A stretch of DNA of 18,909 nucleotides. Origin: Phycisphaerae bacterium (GTDB lineage Bacteria > Planctomycetota > Phycisphaerae > Phycisphaerales > SM1A02). This document shows, one piece after another, positions 1 to 8,368 of this stretch. The position numbers and the translations under genes were made by a program. A model generated the notes under the pieces. That model searched no databases. It was not told the DNA's origin and saw only the letters and a program-made list of their open reading frames with translations. The DNA is taken from the NCBI GenBank assembly GCA_018663565.1, contig JABJQE010000207.1, forward strand, positions 1-18,909. Reading direction: 5' to 3'. How positions within the stretch are numbered: position 1 is the first letter of the stretch; each line of letters begins with the position of its first letter.

Positions 1-2200
1 CGCGGCCTGATGCAGCCGGCGAAGGTTTCGGTGCAATGGTGTCAAAGTCCATTGCTTCCACTTTCTTGCGAATATGTCGACTCTCGAGAATTCCAATAGT
101 GCTCGACGTCAAGATGTACAACGTCAAACCGGAGGGTGCGCTGTACAGCATGACCGGGAATAACACCACCATCATGACCCGCATGATTTTCTGCTGCGTC
201 TCCTGCTCAGGCGACATGCTGGTGCTTGGCGTCATGTACTTCTGTTGGAAGAAGAACACCGCGCCCATCAAGAGTGGAAGCAGGTTGATACCCGTGATAT
301 TCCACAACATGAACTTAAATGGTTTTGCGGATTCCCAGAAGAAGTGGTCGGGTGACGCGAGGTCAGCCAGGAAGGGCCAGCCCCACAGATCTTGAAAAAC
401 ACCCCAAAATGCAGGCTCTTGGCGTAAATCGAATGAGAAGTACAACCCCGCATACAGGGCTACCCAGATTGGCATTTGCAAGAACATTGGCAAACACCCA
501 AGCATCTGCAGTGGGTTGATTCCACGTTCACGAAAGAGCCGCATTTGCTCTTCTTGAATCTTTTTCTTGTCTCCCGGGTACTTCTTCTGAAGCTTGTCCA
601 TTTCTGGCTTGAGCTTCTGCATCTGTCGTCCAAACTTCTGCATGCCCATTTGGCTATGCCGGGTAATGGGATGCAGCAATGTTCGCACACACATCACGAG
701 CAAAATGATCGCCACGCCCCAGTCAAACACAACATAGTGATCAAAGAAGGCTAAGACAGCGAGCAGGATGTGAGCGAGCCACTGGAATGTACAGATCGCG
801 CAAAAACTCGACATCTGATACAGAATTAGACCCCGCATATTCAGCGTCTTATACGGCTGTTCACCTGACAAAATGGACTCTTCAAGTGGGCCTGCATACA
901 CACCCATTGAGAGTGACTTTGTGCCGCCTGCCTTCAGCGTCGCGTCGGGTGCACCGCCCCCTGGCCACATCAAGCCAGTGAGAATGACCGGTTCATCATT
1001 CACCTTGGACGTGTATCGCGTAATTTCTCCCACGACATCCCCGAACGCCACGTCTCCACGGCCCTGGGCATCAAGCAGCGGATGAATCGCCATGGCGAAA
1101 TATCGATTCGTCGACGCAAACCAGGACAGTTCATAGCCTTCTTCTCTGGACAACTCGTTTGGCCACAGCACAGGCGAGTTGCCCTCGTTGGCCACATCGG
1201 TCAATTCCAGAAGCATGGCACCGTCGGCCACAACGCCAGCGAGTCTGTCGGGATCATGCTCTTGACCGAGCAAGTAGCCAAACCGCATTCGGCGACGGTC
1301 CATATACCGTGCTCGATCGGGTATCAGGTTCGGTGGGCCGTACTGCGACCAGCGAATAGCGAGATCCTCGCCAGTCAGGTTCACAATCTGCTGATCAAGC
1401 TCAATATCCCACTGATCAAGCCGCCAGGTGCGTTCAATTCGAACAATTGGCTCGTCCTTGCCATTGAGCACTTCGGCCACAAAGCGTCCAACGCCGTCTG
1501 GTTTCCAACACGACGCTGGCACTAGGTTGAGTTCGGTGCCGTTTACCGTAATGCTGCGAGCGGAGAGCAGCGGAATGGTGATCAGCTGACCACCCATAGG
1601 AACGAGTGATTCCTTCGCGAGCTCGAGTCGGAACTCTTCTGCTGGTAGGTCAACTGAACCAGCCCTGTCAGTGCCGCGGGCGGCATACCAAGCCTCGGCC
1701 TGACGCCGCGCTTTGGCAGTTGTCCAGATATTGGCAAATGGAATGCGAACAATGCCGGCGCCTTGTCGGCAGAACTCCAATTCCATTCTCGCGACCGCTG
1801 GGTCATCAAGACCGCCAATAGTTGGCAGCGGGGGAGCAGAAAGATCAACCTTGTGCAGCCGCACGTGCAAACCGCCAATCGATCGACCATCTGCTGTATC
1901 AGCTGGCTTGACAACAGCCGCGGGTGCGGGTGCGGGGGCGGGGGCGGTGGCAGGGGCTGATGTTGTTGCCGCAGCCGAATCATCAGTAGCGGGTGGATCC
2001 GTATCAGTTGATGTTGAGGCCACAGCAGGCGCGGCATCTGGTGTCGTTGCTGTTGCATCGACTCCACGGCCAGAGCGTGGTGCCGTTGCAATCAAGATCA
2101 CAACGATCAGAATTGCAAGGCCTGCGCCAATTGGAATCAGGCGCCGAAGTCGCGCGGCAGCCGCCGCGCGAGGATCATTAGAACCACTCGTATTCGCCAT
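1..2200 (-). CDS. yidC: Membrane protein insertase YidC (Oxa1 family), 3' end cut off by the window edge
   Basis: YidC inserts and folds inner-membrane proteins, alone or with the Sec translocon. The reading frame is open from the ATG at 2200 to the left edge, giving 733 codons without a stop. Visible in order: an N-terminal membrane helix (about residues 20-38), an Ala/Pro/Thr-rich linker (about 39-100), a large periplasmic beta domain (about 100-455), then the Oxa1 core. The core holds the motif CVRTLLHPITR, whose Arg506 aligns with the hydrophilic-groove arginine (R366) of E. coli YidC. It is followed by a Lys/Gln-rich cytoplasmic hairpin, INPLQMLGCLPMFLQMPIW and SAPSGLTLYILTSS. The start is supported by an AGGA 9 nt upstream. 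It lies 3 nt after the stop of the upstream phosphoesterase, so the two are probably co-transcribed. Beyond the last core helix an Arg/Lys-rich tail continues off the window. The family call is very secure; the exact C-terminus is not visible. Confidence 0.96.
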   Translation of the reverse strand, partial: MANTSGSNDPRAAAAARLRRLIPIGAGLAILIVVILIATAPRSGRGVDATATTPDAAPAVASTSTDTDPPATDDSAAATTSAPATAPAPAPAPAAVVKPADTADGRSIGGLHVRLHKVDLSAPPLPTIGGLDDPAVARMELEFCRQGAGIVRIPFANIWTTAKARRQAEAWYAARGTDRAGSVDLPAEEFRLELAKESLVPMGGQLITIPLLSARSITVNGTELNLVPASCWKPDGVGRFVAEVLNGKDEPIVRIERTWRLDQWDIELDQQIVNLTGEDLAIRWSQYGPPNLIPDRARYMDRRRMRFGYLLGQEHDPDRLAGVVADGAMLLELTDVANEGNSPVLWPNELSREEGYELSWFASTNRYFAMAIHPLLDAQGRGDVAFGDVVGEITRYTSKVNDEPVILTGLMWPGGGAPDATLKAGGTKSLSMGVYAGPLEESILSGEQPYKTLNMRGLILYQMSSFCAICTFQWLAHILLAVLAFFDHYVVFDWGVAIILLVMCVRTLLHPITRHSQMGMQKFGRQMQKLKPEMDKLQKKYPGDKKKIQEEQMRLFRERGINPLQMLGCLPMFLQMPIWVALYAGLYFSFDLRQEPAFWGVFQDLWGWPFLADLASPDHFFWESAKPFKFMLWNITGINLLPLLMGAVFFFQQKYMTPSTSMSPEQETQQKIMRVMMVVLFPVMLYSAPSGLTLYILTSSTIGILESRHIRKKVEAMDFDTIAPKPSPAASGR

Positions 2201-2203
2201 GAA

Positions 2204-2968
2204 TCAGCGTCCTTCGATCAACCGGTCGCCCAACCAATTGGTCAGCTCCGGAATCGCATAAATCTTTTTTACCACTGCATCAATGTCATATTCGAGTCGG
2301 AAGAACTCAACGGTCTTCGCGTCCTCGTCAAGAATGGCATAACTCGATCGTGGATCCAGGTCTCGAGGCTGGCCAACAGACCCTGGGTTAACGATGCACT
2401 TGCCTTCGCCTGTGAACTTCCACGTGCGGTCATCCATGTCCTCGGGACCATAGAAATCGGGCTCATCCGTAAACACACCAGGGACATGCGTGTGCCCTAC
2501 AAGGCAGTATTGCGGCACGTGCTCAAACAACTGCTTCATCTTCACTGGAGAATTGATCGCGTCTTCTGGGAAGATGTACTCATTGATCGGTCTCCGCGGC
2601 GAACCGTGCACGCACAGGAAATCATTGAAACTTGTGCGGACTCGAAGGCGACCAAGGATTTCCCATCGCTGCGCGGCAGCAGTCTCATCCTCTTCGAGCT
2701 CAAGCTGAGCCCGTGTCCAATAGGCTGCTTGCTCGGCAGCGGCATTGAAGTTCGTTGGCTCGTAGAGCGCGCCGTAATCATGGTTCCCCATGAGCGACCA
2801 ATCACACCGCTCGGCCACAAGATCAACGCAGGCCACCGGGTCCGGGCCATAGCCAAGAATGTCACCGAGACTGATGATACGGTCAACCGTTCGACGATCA
2901 ATATCGTCAAGCACCACATTGAGTGCTTCGAGGTTGCCATGAATATCACTGACGAGTGCAGTTCGCAC
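2204..2968 (-). CDS. Metallophosphoesterase, YfcE/MJ0936-like family (GTG start)
   Basis: A 254-residue calcineurin-like phosphoesterase, probably cytoplasmic with two bound metal ions. Motifs in order: SDIHGN (Asp8, His10), SLGDILGYGPDP (Asp36), MGNHD (Asn62-His63-Asp64), CVHGSPRRPINEYIF and LVGHTHVPG near the C-terminal part, followed by IVNPGSVGQPRD. This order is that of the small bacterial phosphodiesterase/phosphatase group; the physiological substrate cannot be read from sequence. The open frame extends far upstream, but only across the divergent lpdA gene. I therefore place the start at the GTG at 2968, which is preceded by AGGA at 7 nt and directly precedes the first motif. yidC follows after 3 nt, suggesting one transcript. 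The divergent spacer to lpdA is 177 nt. Confidence 0.93.
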   Translation of the reverse strand: MRTALVSDIHGNLEALNVVLDDIDRRTVDRIISLGDILGYGPDPVACVDLVAERCDWSLMGNHDYGALYEPTNFNAAAEQAAYWTRAQLELEEDETAAAQRWEILGRLRVRTSFNDFLCVHGSPRRPINEYIFPEDAINSPVKMKQLFEHVPQYCLVGHTHVPGVFTDEPDFYGPEDMDDRTWKFTGEGKCIVNPGSVGQPRDLDPRSSYAILDEDAKTVEFFRLEYDIDAVVKKIYAIPELTNWLGDRLIEGR

Positions 2969-3145
2969 GGGAATTTCCTGTTCTAACTCAACTTGTAGGA
3001 CCGGGAATCGTACTTGCAGGGCCCTGTGGCCGTCAACGTGATCCGGGCAATCTGGTCGTCGATTCGGTTGCCACGATAGAATGTCCAATCTGAGCGGTGA
3101 GGCCCCCGTAATTCCCATCTCGTCCCCTGAATTTGGAGCCATCCT
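2969..3145. other. Divergent intergenic region between the phosphoesterase and lpdA
   Basis: This 177 nt stretch separates two genes transcribed away from each other and must hold both promoters and both ribosome binding sites. I can see the AGGA ahead of the minus-strand GTG start and a GGAG at 3135-3138 ahead of the plus-strand GTG start. I find no convincing pair of -35/-10 boxes or operator repeat on either strand. Open frames crossing it are extensions of the flanking genes. Confidence 0.5.
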
Positions 3146-4621
3146 GTGGCATCTGACAACCACTTTGATCTCGTCGTCATCGGCGGCGGCCCTGGCGGAT
3201 ACGTCGGTGCCATCCGCGCTGCTCAACTCGGCATGAAGACTGCCATTATCGAACGGAACAAGCTCGGCGGCGTATGCCTCAACTGGGGGTGTATCCCAAG
3301 TAAGGCATTGCTCCACAACGCCGAACTCTGGAATGAAGCCGTCACCCACGGTAAGGAGTGGGGAATCAACTTCGACAATGCCAGCCAAGACTGGTCTGCC
3401 ATCATCGCCAAGAGCCGCGGCGTAACCGCAAAGCTCAATGGCGGCGTTGGATACCTGATGAAGAAGAACGGCATTACCCACATCGAGGGGCATGCCAGGA
3501 TCATGGCTGGCCGCGTTGGTAATGAGCCCTGCAAAGTTGATGTCTTAGCAGCCGATGATGACTATTACCATGGCACCGGCACTGAAGTCACCCAACAGAT
3601 CACGACTGATCGCATTGTCATCGCCACCGGCGCAGCGCCCCGCGAACTTCCATTTGCAGCCTTCGACAACGAGCGGATTTGGAGCTCACAAGATGCCATG
3701 GTCGCGCCGTCTCGGCCAGATCGATTGATTGTCGTCGGAAGTGGCGCTATTGGTATGGAATTCGCATCGTTCTATAACGCTATGGGAACCGATGTCACTG
3801 TCATCGAAATGCTCGACCGCATCCTGCCAGTTGAAGATGAAGACGTCTCAAAGGAAGCGATCAAAATCTTCAAGAAACAGGGCATTTCCTTCAAGCTAGG
3901 TCACGTCACGACAGGCATCGAGAAGACCGACAATGGTGTGAGGGTCAGCATTGCAAGCGCTTCCGATGAGTCGAAAACGGAAACACTTGAGGGCGACGCT
4001 GTGCTTGTCGCTATTGGAGTGAGTGGACGATACGACGGCTTGTTCGGAGACGGTGTCACAGTTGATATTGACCGCGGCGCTATCAAAGTCGCGTACCGCG
4101 ATGTCGAAGAACCAACTTATGAGACGTCACTCGCTGGCGTATATGCGATTGGCGACATCATCGGACCCCCATGGCTTGCACATGTCGCAAGTGAAGAGGC
4201 CGTCACGTGTGTTGAGCGAATCGCAGGTCACCACACACTGGGAATCGATTACAACTCAATCCCTGGTTGCACGTACACAAGCCCGCAAATCGGATCGGTT
4301 GGTATGACCGAGGCTGCCGCGAGAGAAGCTGGACACGATGTCAAGATTGGCAAGTTTCCATTGACTGCGCTCGGCAAGGCAATCGCCACTGGGGCGGCCG
4401 AGGGCTTCGTCAAGATTGTGACAAGCGAGCCGTACGGTGAAATTCTTGGCGCGCATATTATCGGGAAAGATGCCTCTGAATTGATTCATGAGTTCTGCCT
4501 TGCAATCAGGCTCGAGGCAACCGCAGAAGACATCATCTCAACCATGCACGCCCACCCAACCATGTCCGAAGCGTTGCACGAAGCGGCACTCGGCGTCGAA
4601 GGACGGGCGCTACACGGCTAA
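3146..4621 (+). CDS. lpdA: Dihydrolipoyl dehydrogenase (E3; GTG start)
   Basis: This FAD-dependent disulfide oxidoreductase reoxidises dihydrolipoamide of 2-oxoacid dehydrogenase or glycine cleavage complexes using NAD+. The 491-residue length is normal, slightly above the typical 465-480. Seen in the sequence: the FAD-binding GGGPGGYVGAIRAAQLG (from Gly13), the redox-active disulfide in GVCLNWGCIPSK (Cys44 and Cys49), the NAD-binding VVGSGAIGMEFASFYNAMG, the second FAD motif GVYAIGDIIGPPWLAH, and the C-terminal dimer-interface HAHPTMSEALHEAAL with catalytic His470 and Glu475. The GTG start at 3146 has GGAG 7 nt upstream. No E1 or E2 gene lies nearby, so which complex it serves is unknown. 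Its last 12 nt overlap the end of the convergent M16 peptidase gene. Confidence 0.96.
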   Translation: MASDNHFDLVVIGGGPGGYVGAIRAAQLGMKTAIIERNKLGGVCLNWGCIPSKALLHNAELWNEAVTHGKEWGINFDNASQDWSAIIAKSRGVTAKLNGGVGYLMKKNGITHIEGHARIMAGRVGNEPCKVDVLAADDDYYHGTGTEVTQQITTDRIVIATGAAPRELPFAAFDNERIWSSQDAMVAPSRPDRLIVVGSGAIGMEFASFYNAMGTDVTVIEMLDRILPVEDEDVSKEAIKIFKKQGISFKLGHVTTGIEKTDNGVRVSIASASDESKTETLEGDAVLVAIGVSGRYDGLFGDGVTVDIDRGAIKVAYRDVEEPTYETSLAGVYAIGDIIGPPWLAHVASEEAVTCVERIAGHHTLGIDYNSIPGCTYTSPQIGSVGMTEAAAREAGHDVKIGKFPLTALGKAIATGAAEGFVKIVTSEPYGEILGAHIIGKDASELIHEFCLAIRLEATAEDIISTMHAHPTMSEALHEAALGVEGRALHG

Positions 4622-5836
4622 TGGCATCATGCGACCGGTCACAATGGCCTGCATTGGCCATTCATCAGCCACTTGACGCAATTCGTCAAGCGTGATTCTA
4701 TTCATCCGGTTGAGTTCATCTTCAAGGCTGGTCCGCTCGCCAAGTGTGGTGAGAACCCTGCCAAGACGCTGCATGCGGCCCGCTGGCAATTCAGCGGCAA
4801 CCGATACGGCTGTTCGCATCATGGCCCTAGCCTCTGCGAGGTCCTCTTCAGTCAATGATGCAACAAGTTCGTCATGAACGATTCGCATAGTGGTTTCAAC
4901 GAAATCAATACGCTCCGGCGAGCACACGGCCCATGACACAAATCGACCACACCGATCATTGCCCTCGTACTCTGCGTAGGCCTCTTCGGCATGGCCTGGG
5001 TCAACCAGCGCCCAGTGCAACCGTGAGCCATCGCCACGCCCAAGGATCCATGACAAGACGCCTGCCGCATAACGGCGATCATCTTGAATCGCAGGCGCCG
5101 GCGCAATTCCAAGCACATACGCAGCGGAGATTCGATCACTTTCAAATGTGAATGACTGTTCGGAGTGCGTCATGTCATGAAGTGTGCGTGTGGCGCCAGT
5201 ATGTGGCCAGTGTCCGCAGAGTGATTCGACCAACGTGCAGGTCTGATCAAAATCAACTTGTCCGGCCAAAGCGAGCACCACGTTGTCAGCGCCATATCGC
5301 TCGGCGTGCCACGACCGCATCGATTCTGGCGACACCGCCCGAACAGTGTCGGCGGTGCCAAGGACGCGGTGCCCCATCGGGTGCTGTCCGTAGTACGTTT
5401 CGGACACCCGCTCCCAGAGTTGCCAAAACGGTTGATCCTCATACATTGCAATCTCTTCAACAACGACCTCGGCCTCATCGGCAAGATCATTAGACCGAAG
5501 CGCTGGCCGCATGATGTCAGCAAGAATTCGAAGGGCTGGCTCAAGAGTCGAGGGAAGGCCGTGCACATGGAATGCGGTGATCTCATGTGAAGTCCACGCA
5601 TTGTGGTTTACGCCAAGTTCATCAAATGCCTCGTCGATCTCTTCGCCACCTCTCGCATCGGTTCCCTTGAACACCATGTGCTCAAGAAAATGGCTGATGC
5701 CCATCAATGGCGTGGGCTCGTCACGAGCACCACTTCGCACAAAGAACCCCGCAGCGGCTGATGCTGCTTTGGGATCAACTTCCGCAGCAATGCGGAGGCC
5801 ATTTGGAAGAATGTGCTCGCGATAGGTAATACTCAT
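4610..5836 (-). CDS. M16 family zinc metallopeptidase (pitrilysin/processing-peptidase type)
   Basis: A 408-residue protein of the M16B group, the short bacterial relatives of mitochondrial processing peptidase. The inverted zinc motif is intact: HFLEH (His49, Glu52, His53), followed by GVNHNAWTSHEITAFH and the distal ligand region EAEVVVEEIAMYEDQP (Glu127/Glu128). The LPNGLRIAAE opening and the two-lobed length are typical of the family. No signal peptide is visible, so a cytoplasmic role in peptide or precursor processing is likely; the substrate is unknown. The ATG at 5836 is used here. An in-frame TTG two codons upstream (5842) has better spacing to a GGTGGGGG run and could be the true start. 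It follows recO by about 35 nt on the same strand and ends inside the 3' end of lpdA. Confidence 0.93.
   Translation of the reverse strand: MSITYREHILPNGLRIAAEVDPKAASAAAGFFVRSGARDEPTPLMGISHFLEHMVFKGTDARGGEEIDEAFDELGVNHNAWTSHEITAFHVHGLPSTLEPALRILADIMRPALRSNDLADEAEVVVEEIAMYEDQPFWQLWERVSETYYGQHPMGHRVLGTADTVRAVSPESMRSWHAERYGADNVVLALAGQVDFDQTCTLVESLCGHWPHTGATRTLHDMTHSEQSFTFESDRISAAYVLGIAPAPAIQDDRRYAAGVLSWILGRGDGSRLHWALVDPGHAEEAYAEYEGNDRCGRFVSWAVCSPERIDFVETTMRIVHDELVASLTEEDLAEARAMMRTAVSVAAELPAGRMQRLGRVLTTLGERTSLEDELNRMNRITLDELRQVADEWPMQAIVTGRMMPLAV
4643..4662. terminator. Perfect 7-bp inverted repeat just past the lpdA stop (possible bidirectional terminator)
   Basis: AATGGCC (4643-4649) and GGCCATT (4656-4662) can pair around a 6-nt loop. 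The hairpin lies 21 nt after the lpdA stop and within the last codons of the opposing M16 gene. There is no T-run on either side, so an intrinsic terminator is only a possibility. The repeat may equally be a coincidence of M16 coding sequence. Confidence 0.25.
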
Positions 5837-5871
5837 GGGCAAAGGATACCCCCACCAAACAGGATGTGGAT

Positions 5872-6591
5872 TTATCCAATTGCTGGAAAGGCGTGTCGCA
5901 TGGCTTCACTGTGCTCGCCAAGCAAGTCGCGGATGTACACCGCAAGCAACCCGCTCGCTCGTCTACTCACATCGGCACCATGACCCCACGTACCCACCGC
6001 GCACCCTTGCAGTACTTCAATGGTCTCCCGGCGCACACGCCAATCCCCCTCGGCTGGAACGCCCACGACGCCTCCTGCAGATGTCCGAAATCCAAACACG
6101 TGTCCATCAGCCGGAAGTGGCTCACCGCTCACAACATCGTGCTCCACAACAGGTCGCCAGCCGATCGCCTCAAGAAGCGTCCACTGAAAGGTCAGAAGAT
6201 GGGCTGATGAGCAAGATAAATCGGTCAATACCCGATCGAGCGCATCAAACACTGTTGGATGAGGATCCTGGTCGGTCAGCAACCTCGCGGTCAAATCGAC
6301 CGCATAAATGGCCGCTCGGTTCGCTTCCGCGTTGTGGCGAGTTGACCAATACACCTCTTCAAGCAACCACTCAGTCAGAATCGCAAGTTCCCGGCCCGCC
6401 TTCACCATCCAGCCGAGATGACCTCGTGTCACTGGTTCAAAGCCACCCGAAAACGAACCTCCGGGGCGAATCGCTCCTTTCGCGAGCCCCCGAACAAGAC
6501 CGTGTTCCCGGGACAATGCCGAGACAGTCTGTGAGGTTTCCGAGTACTCCCAGCGACGAAGCACTATTGCGGTGTCGGTCAGTCGTGCCAT
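5872..6591 (-). CDS. recO: DNA repair protein RecO
   Basis: RecO acts with RecF and RecR to load RecA onto SSB-coated single-stranded DNA during gap repair. The product is 239 residues, the usual family size. It begins MARLTDTAIVLRRWEYSETS, the characteristic N-terminal OB-fold opening, followed by LSREHGLVRGLAKGAIRPGG and the LEPVT-like GFEPVTRGHL. The C-terminal part is helical, with LLTFQWTLLEAIGWRPVVEHDVV. The usual zinc-binding cysteines are not evident, as in many RecO lineages. The ATG at 6591 was chosen because the conserved N-terminus starts there; the ribosome binding site is weak and the frame stays open further upstream into the divergent ParA gene. It is divergent from the ParA gene and heads a pair with the M16 peptidase. 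Confidence 0.9.
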   Translation of the reverse strand: MARLTDTAIVLRRWEYSETSQTVSALSREHGLVRGLAKGAIRPGGSFSGGFEPVTRGHLGWMVKAGRELAILTEWLLEEVYWSTRHNAEANRAAIYAVDLTARLLTDQDPHPTVFDALDRVLTDLSCSSAHLLTFQWTLLEAIGWRPVVEHDVVSGEPLPADGHVFGFRTSAGGVVGVPAEGDWRVRRETIEVLQGCAVGTWGHGADVSRRASGLLAVYIRDLLGEHSEAMRHAFPAIG

Positions 6592-6681
6592 GGGGCCAAT
6601 AGTAGGGACGCTGTGTTCAACTTGTTGGCTTCCGCATTGAAAGTCCCACCTTCGTCCGCCGTCTCTCTTACACTCGCCGAT

Positions 6682-7554
6682 ATGAGTGGAACGCGGCATG
6701 TTGTAGCCATCATCAATCAGAAGGGTGGCGTTGGGAAGACGACCACGACGGCGAATCTTGGAGCCGCCCTTGCGCGGTCCGGGCTCCGCACATGCCTTGT
6801 TGATCTTGATCCACAAGCACACCTTTCGCTGCACTTTGGCGTTCGGCCCCAAGAAGATGATGCCACCGTCTACGACCTCCTGCTTGAAGCTGGTTCAAAC
6901 GCAGCTGATGTGGCCATCGAGGTCGAGAAGGGGCTCGACATCATTCCCGCTGAGACAGATCTTGCTGCTGTTGAAGCCGACCTTGCGGGCCTTCCAGACA
7001 AACAGGATCGACTTCGCCAAGCGCTCGCCGCAGCTGGCGACCAGTGGGACGCCGTACTCATCGACTGCCCCCCAAGCCTTGGTGTACTGACCCTGAATGC
7101 CCTCGCCGCTTCGACCGAGGTATTTGTTCCCATGCAGGCTCACTTCCTTGCGTTGCAAGGCGTCGGAAAGCTCCTCGAGACCGTCGGCCTGATATGCGGA
7201 TCAGTCAACCCCGATCTTCGGGTCGCGGGCATTGTGTTGTGTATGCATGAATCACAAACGACACTTGCTAGAGAGGTTGTTGAAGACCTTGAAGCATTCT
7301 TGGAGAGTTGCCGCGAGCAGCCAGTCCCGTGGAGCCAGTGCCGCGTCCTTTCGCCACCGGTTCGACGCAACATCAAACTTGCAGAAGCGCCGTCATTCGG
7401 CCAGTCCATCTTGGCCTACGACTCCACGAGCCGCGGCGCCCTTGATTACCTCGCGGTTGCCGAATCGGTCATACAATTGTGGCGGCCACCCGCTGCGGAA
7501 GTCGAAGTCAAGATTGATGCCTCCGCTTCAGAAGGTGCTGACACCATTGGATAA
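6682..7554 (+). CDS. ParA/Soj-family ATPase (no parB adjacent)
   Basis: A 290-residue deviant-Walker ATPase of the type that segregates chromosomes or plasmids or positions cell-surface machinery. Clear motifs: INQKGGVGKTTTTANLG (signature Lys14 and P-loop Lys19), the A' motif LVDLDPQAHLS, Walker B-like VLIDCPPSLG, and the Soj-type VRRNIKLAEAPSFGQSILAYD near the C-terminus. An earlier in-frame GTG (6613) exists, but homology begins at MSGTRHVVAI, so the ATG at 6682 is preferred; no strong Shine-Dalgarno is seen. No ParB gene or parS-like site is visible next to it. Its last 38 nt overlap the next gene, a VanZ-like membrane protein, and murJ follows, so its partner or cargo may not be the usual ParB-DNA complex. 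The family is certain; the cargo is not. Confidence 0.93.
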   Translation: MSGTRHVVAIINQKGGVGKTTTTANLGAALARSGLRTCLVDLDPQAHLSLHFGVRPQEDDATVYDLLLEAGSNAADVAIEVEKGLDIIPAETDLAAVEADLAGLPDKQDRLRQALAAAGDQWDAVLIDCPPSLGVLTLNALAASTEVFVPMQAHFLALQGVGKLLETVGLICGSVNPDLRVAGIVLCMHESQTTLAREVVEDLEAFLESCREQPVPWSQCRVLSPPVRRNIKLAEAPSFGQSILAYDSTSRGALDYLAVAESVIQLWRPPAAEVEVKIDASASEGADTIG

Positions 7555-8368
7555 CCGTCTCCTCGCCTTGCCAACACAGGTTGGTCCCTGGCGGTGGTTC
7601 TTTGTGCTGTACTTCATAGCACTCAGCACAGGCACGCACTGGCCGCGGATCGAACCCCTTGGCCCCGAACACACGCCACCCGACAAACTCATGCACTTCT
7701 TGGCCTTTGGAATACTTGCCGTCCTCCTAGAACGCGCTCGCTTCCTTCCGCGCGGCTGGATGGGCTTTGTACTCATCGCCGTGTGGATTCCATTTGATGA
7801 GTGGACGCAAGACTTGATGTCACAATGGAGACATTGGTCACTTCCAGATGTCATAGCTGGAATAGAGGGGCTGATCGCTGCGGCGATGATTACAGCAGCA
7901 TTGGTTCCACCTGTAGGTACATCTGAAGGTGGGCCATGGCGATCAGCAATCACGGCAATGGATCGGTTTATTGATCGAGGAACCGGCGGACGAACTGCAA
8001 TCGCCATCGGCACCATCACAACCTTTGTTGTGTTTCCACTTCTCTATTTTCTCGTCTGGGCCACACTCCATGAATCATGGAGCATGATCTGTGGTCTTAT
8101 CACGATAGCAATTGCTGGCGTCGCCGCATTCCCAGTTGGCCTTCGCGCGTGGAAGCGAACCGGTGGACCACGCTGGCCGTCGATCACTTGCATGGCCTGG
8201 TGCAGTGTTGCAATGGCGCTCGTTGTTGGTGCGTTTGGCGGAACCCTGTTGTATCGTGCGGGACTTGTTGGTCTGATCGTCCCGAGTGCGCTCCTTGTTG
8301 GGGTCGGGTCATACTCCTTCTCACTGCGGAAAGCATGGATGAGACAGGAGCGTCTTGCTCATGAGTGA
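7517..8368 (+). CDS. VanZ-like multi-pass membrane protein with extra C-terminal helices
   Basis: A 283-residue integral membrane protein. Residues 24-130 show the VanZ-like pattern: a first helix ending THW (His41), PDKLMHFLAFGILAVLL (Asp56, His60), then WIPFDEWTQDL (Asp94, Glu95, Gln98), a conserved Arg105 and SLPDVIAGIEGL (Asp111). The Asn usually found after that Asp is replaced here. Residues about 160-268 add four further predicted helices that are not part of the usual VanZ domain. VanZ of the vancomycin cluster confers low-level teicoplanin resistance; most homologues have no known role. The start is the ATG at 7517, inside the end of the ParA gene. The 3' end overlaps the murJ start (ATGAGTGA), which indicates translational coupling and suggests an envelope role. 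Confidence 0.82.
   Translation: MPPLQKVLTPLDNRLLALPTQVGPWRWFFVLYFIALSTGTHWPRIEPLGPEHTPPDKLMHFLAFGILAVLLERARFLPRGWMGFVLIAVWIPFDEWTQDLMSQWRHWSLPDVIAGIEGLIAAAMITAALVPPVGTSEGGPWRSAITAMDRFIDRGTGGRTAIAIGTITTFVVFPLLYFLVWATLHESWSMICGLITIAIAGVAAFPVGLRAWKRTGGPRWPSITCMAWCSVAMALVVGAFGGTLLYRAGLVGLIVPSALLVGVGSYSFSLRKAWMRQERLAHE

Noticed and set aside
1082..1525. 147-codon plus-strand frame, and the 169-codon minus-strand frame at 1582-2091, within yidC
   Set aside because: Both are out of frame with the certain YidC reading frame and look like translated noise (runs of Gln/His/Pro or Arg).
2969..3493. N-terminal extension of the phosphoesterase frame by about 175 codons
   Set aside because: It lies antisense to lpdA and across the divergent promoter region. 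The first family motif follows directly after the GTG at 2968, which has a good ribosome binding site.
5835..6602. 255-codon plus-strand open frame antisense to recO
   Set aside because: The composition is Arg/Pro/Ser-rich without any recognisable pattern, while the opposite strand encodes a clear RecO. It is a shadow frame.
6613..6681. Earlier GTG start for the ParA gene
   Set aside because: The 23 extra residues have no match to the family, whose conserved part begins at the later ATG. It cannot be fully excluded because the later ATG has a poor ribosome binding site.
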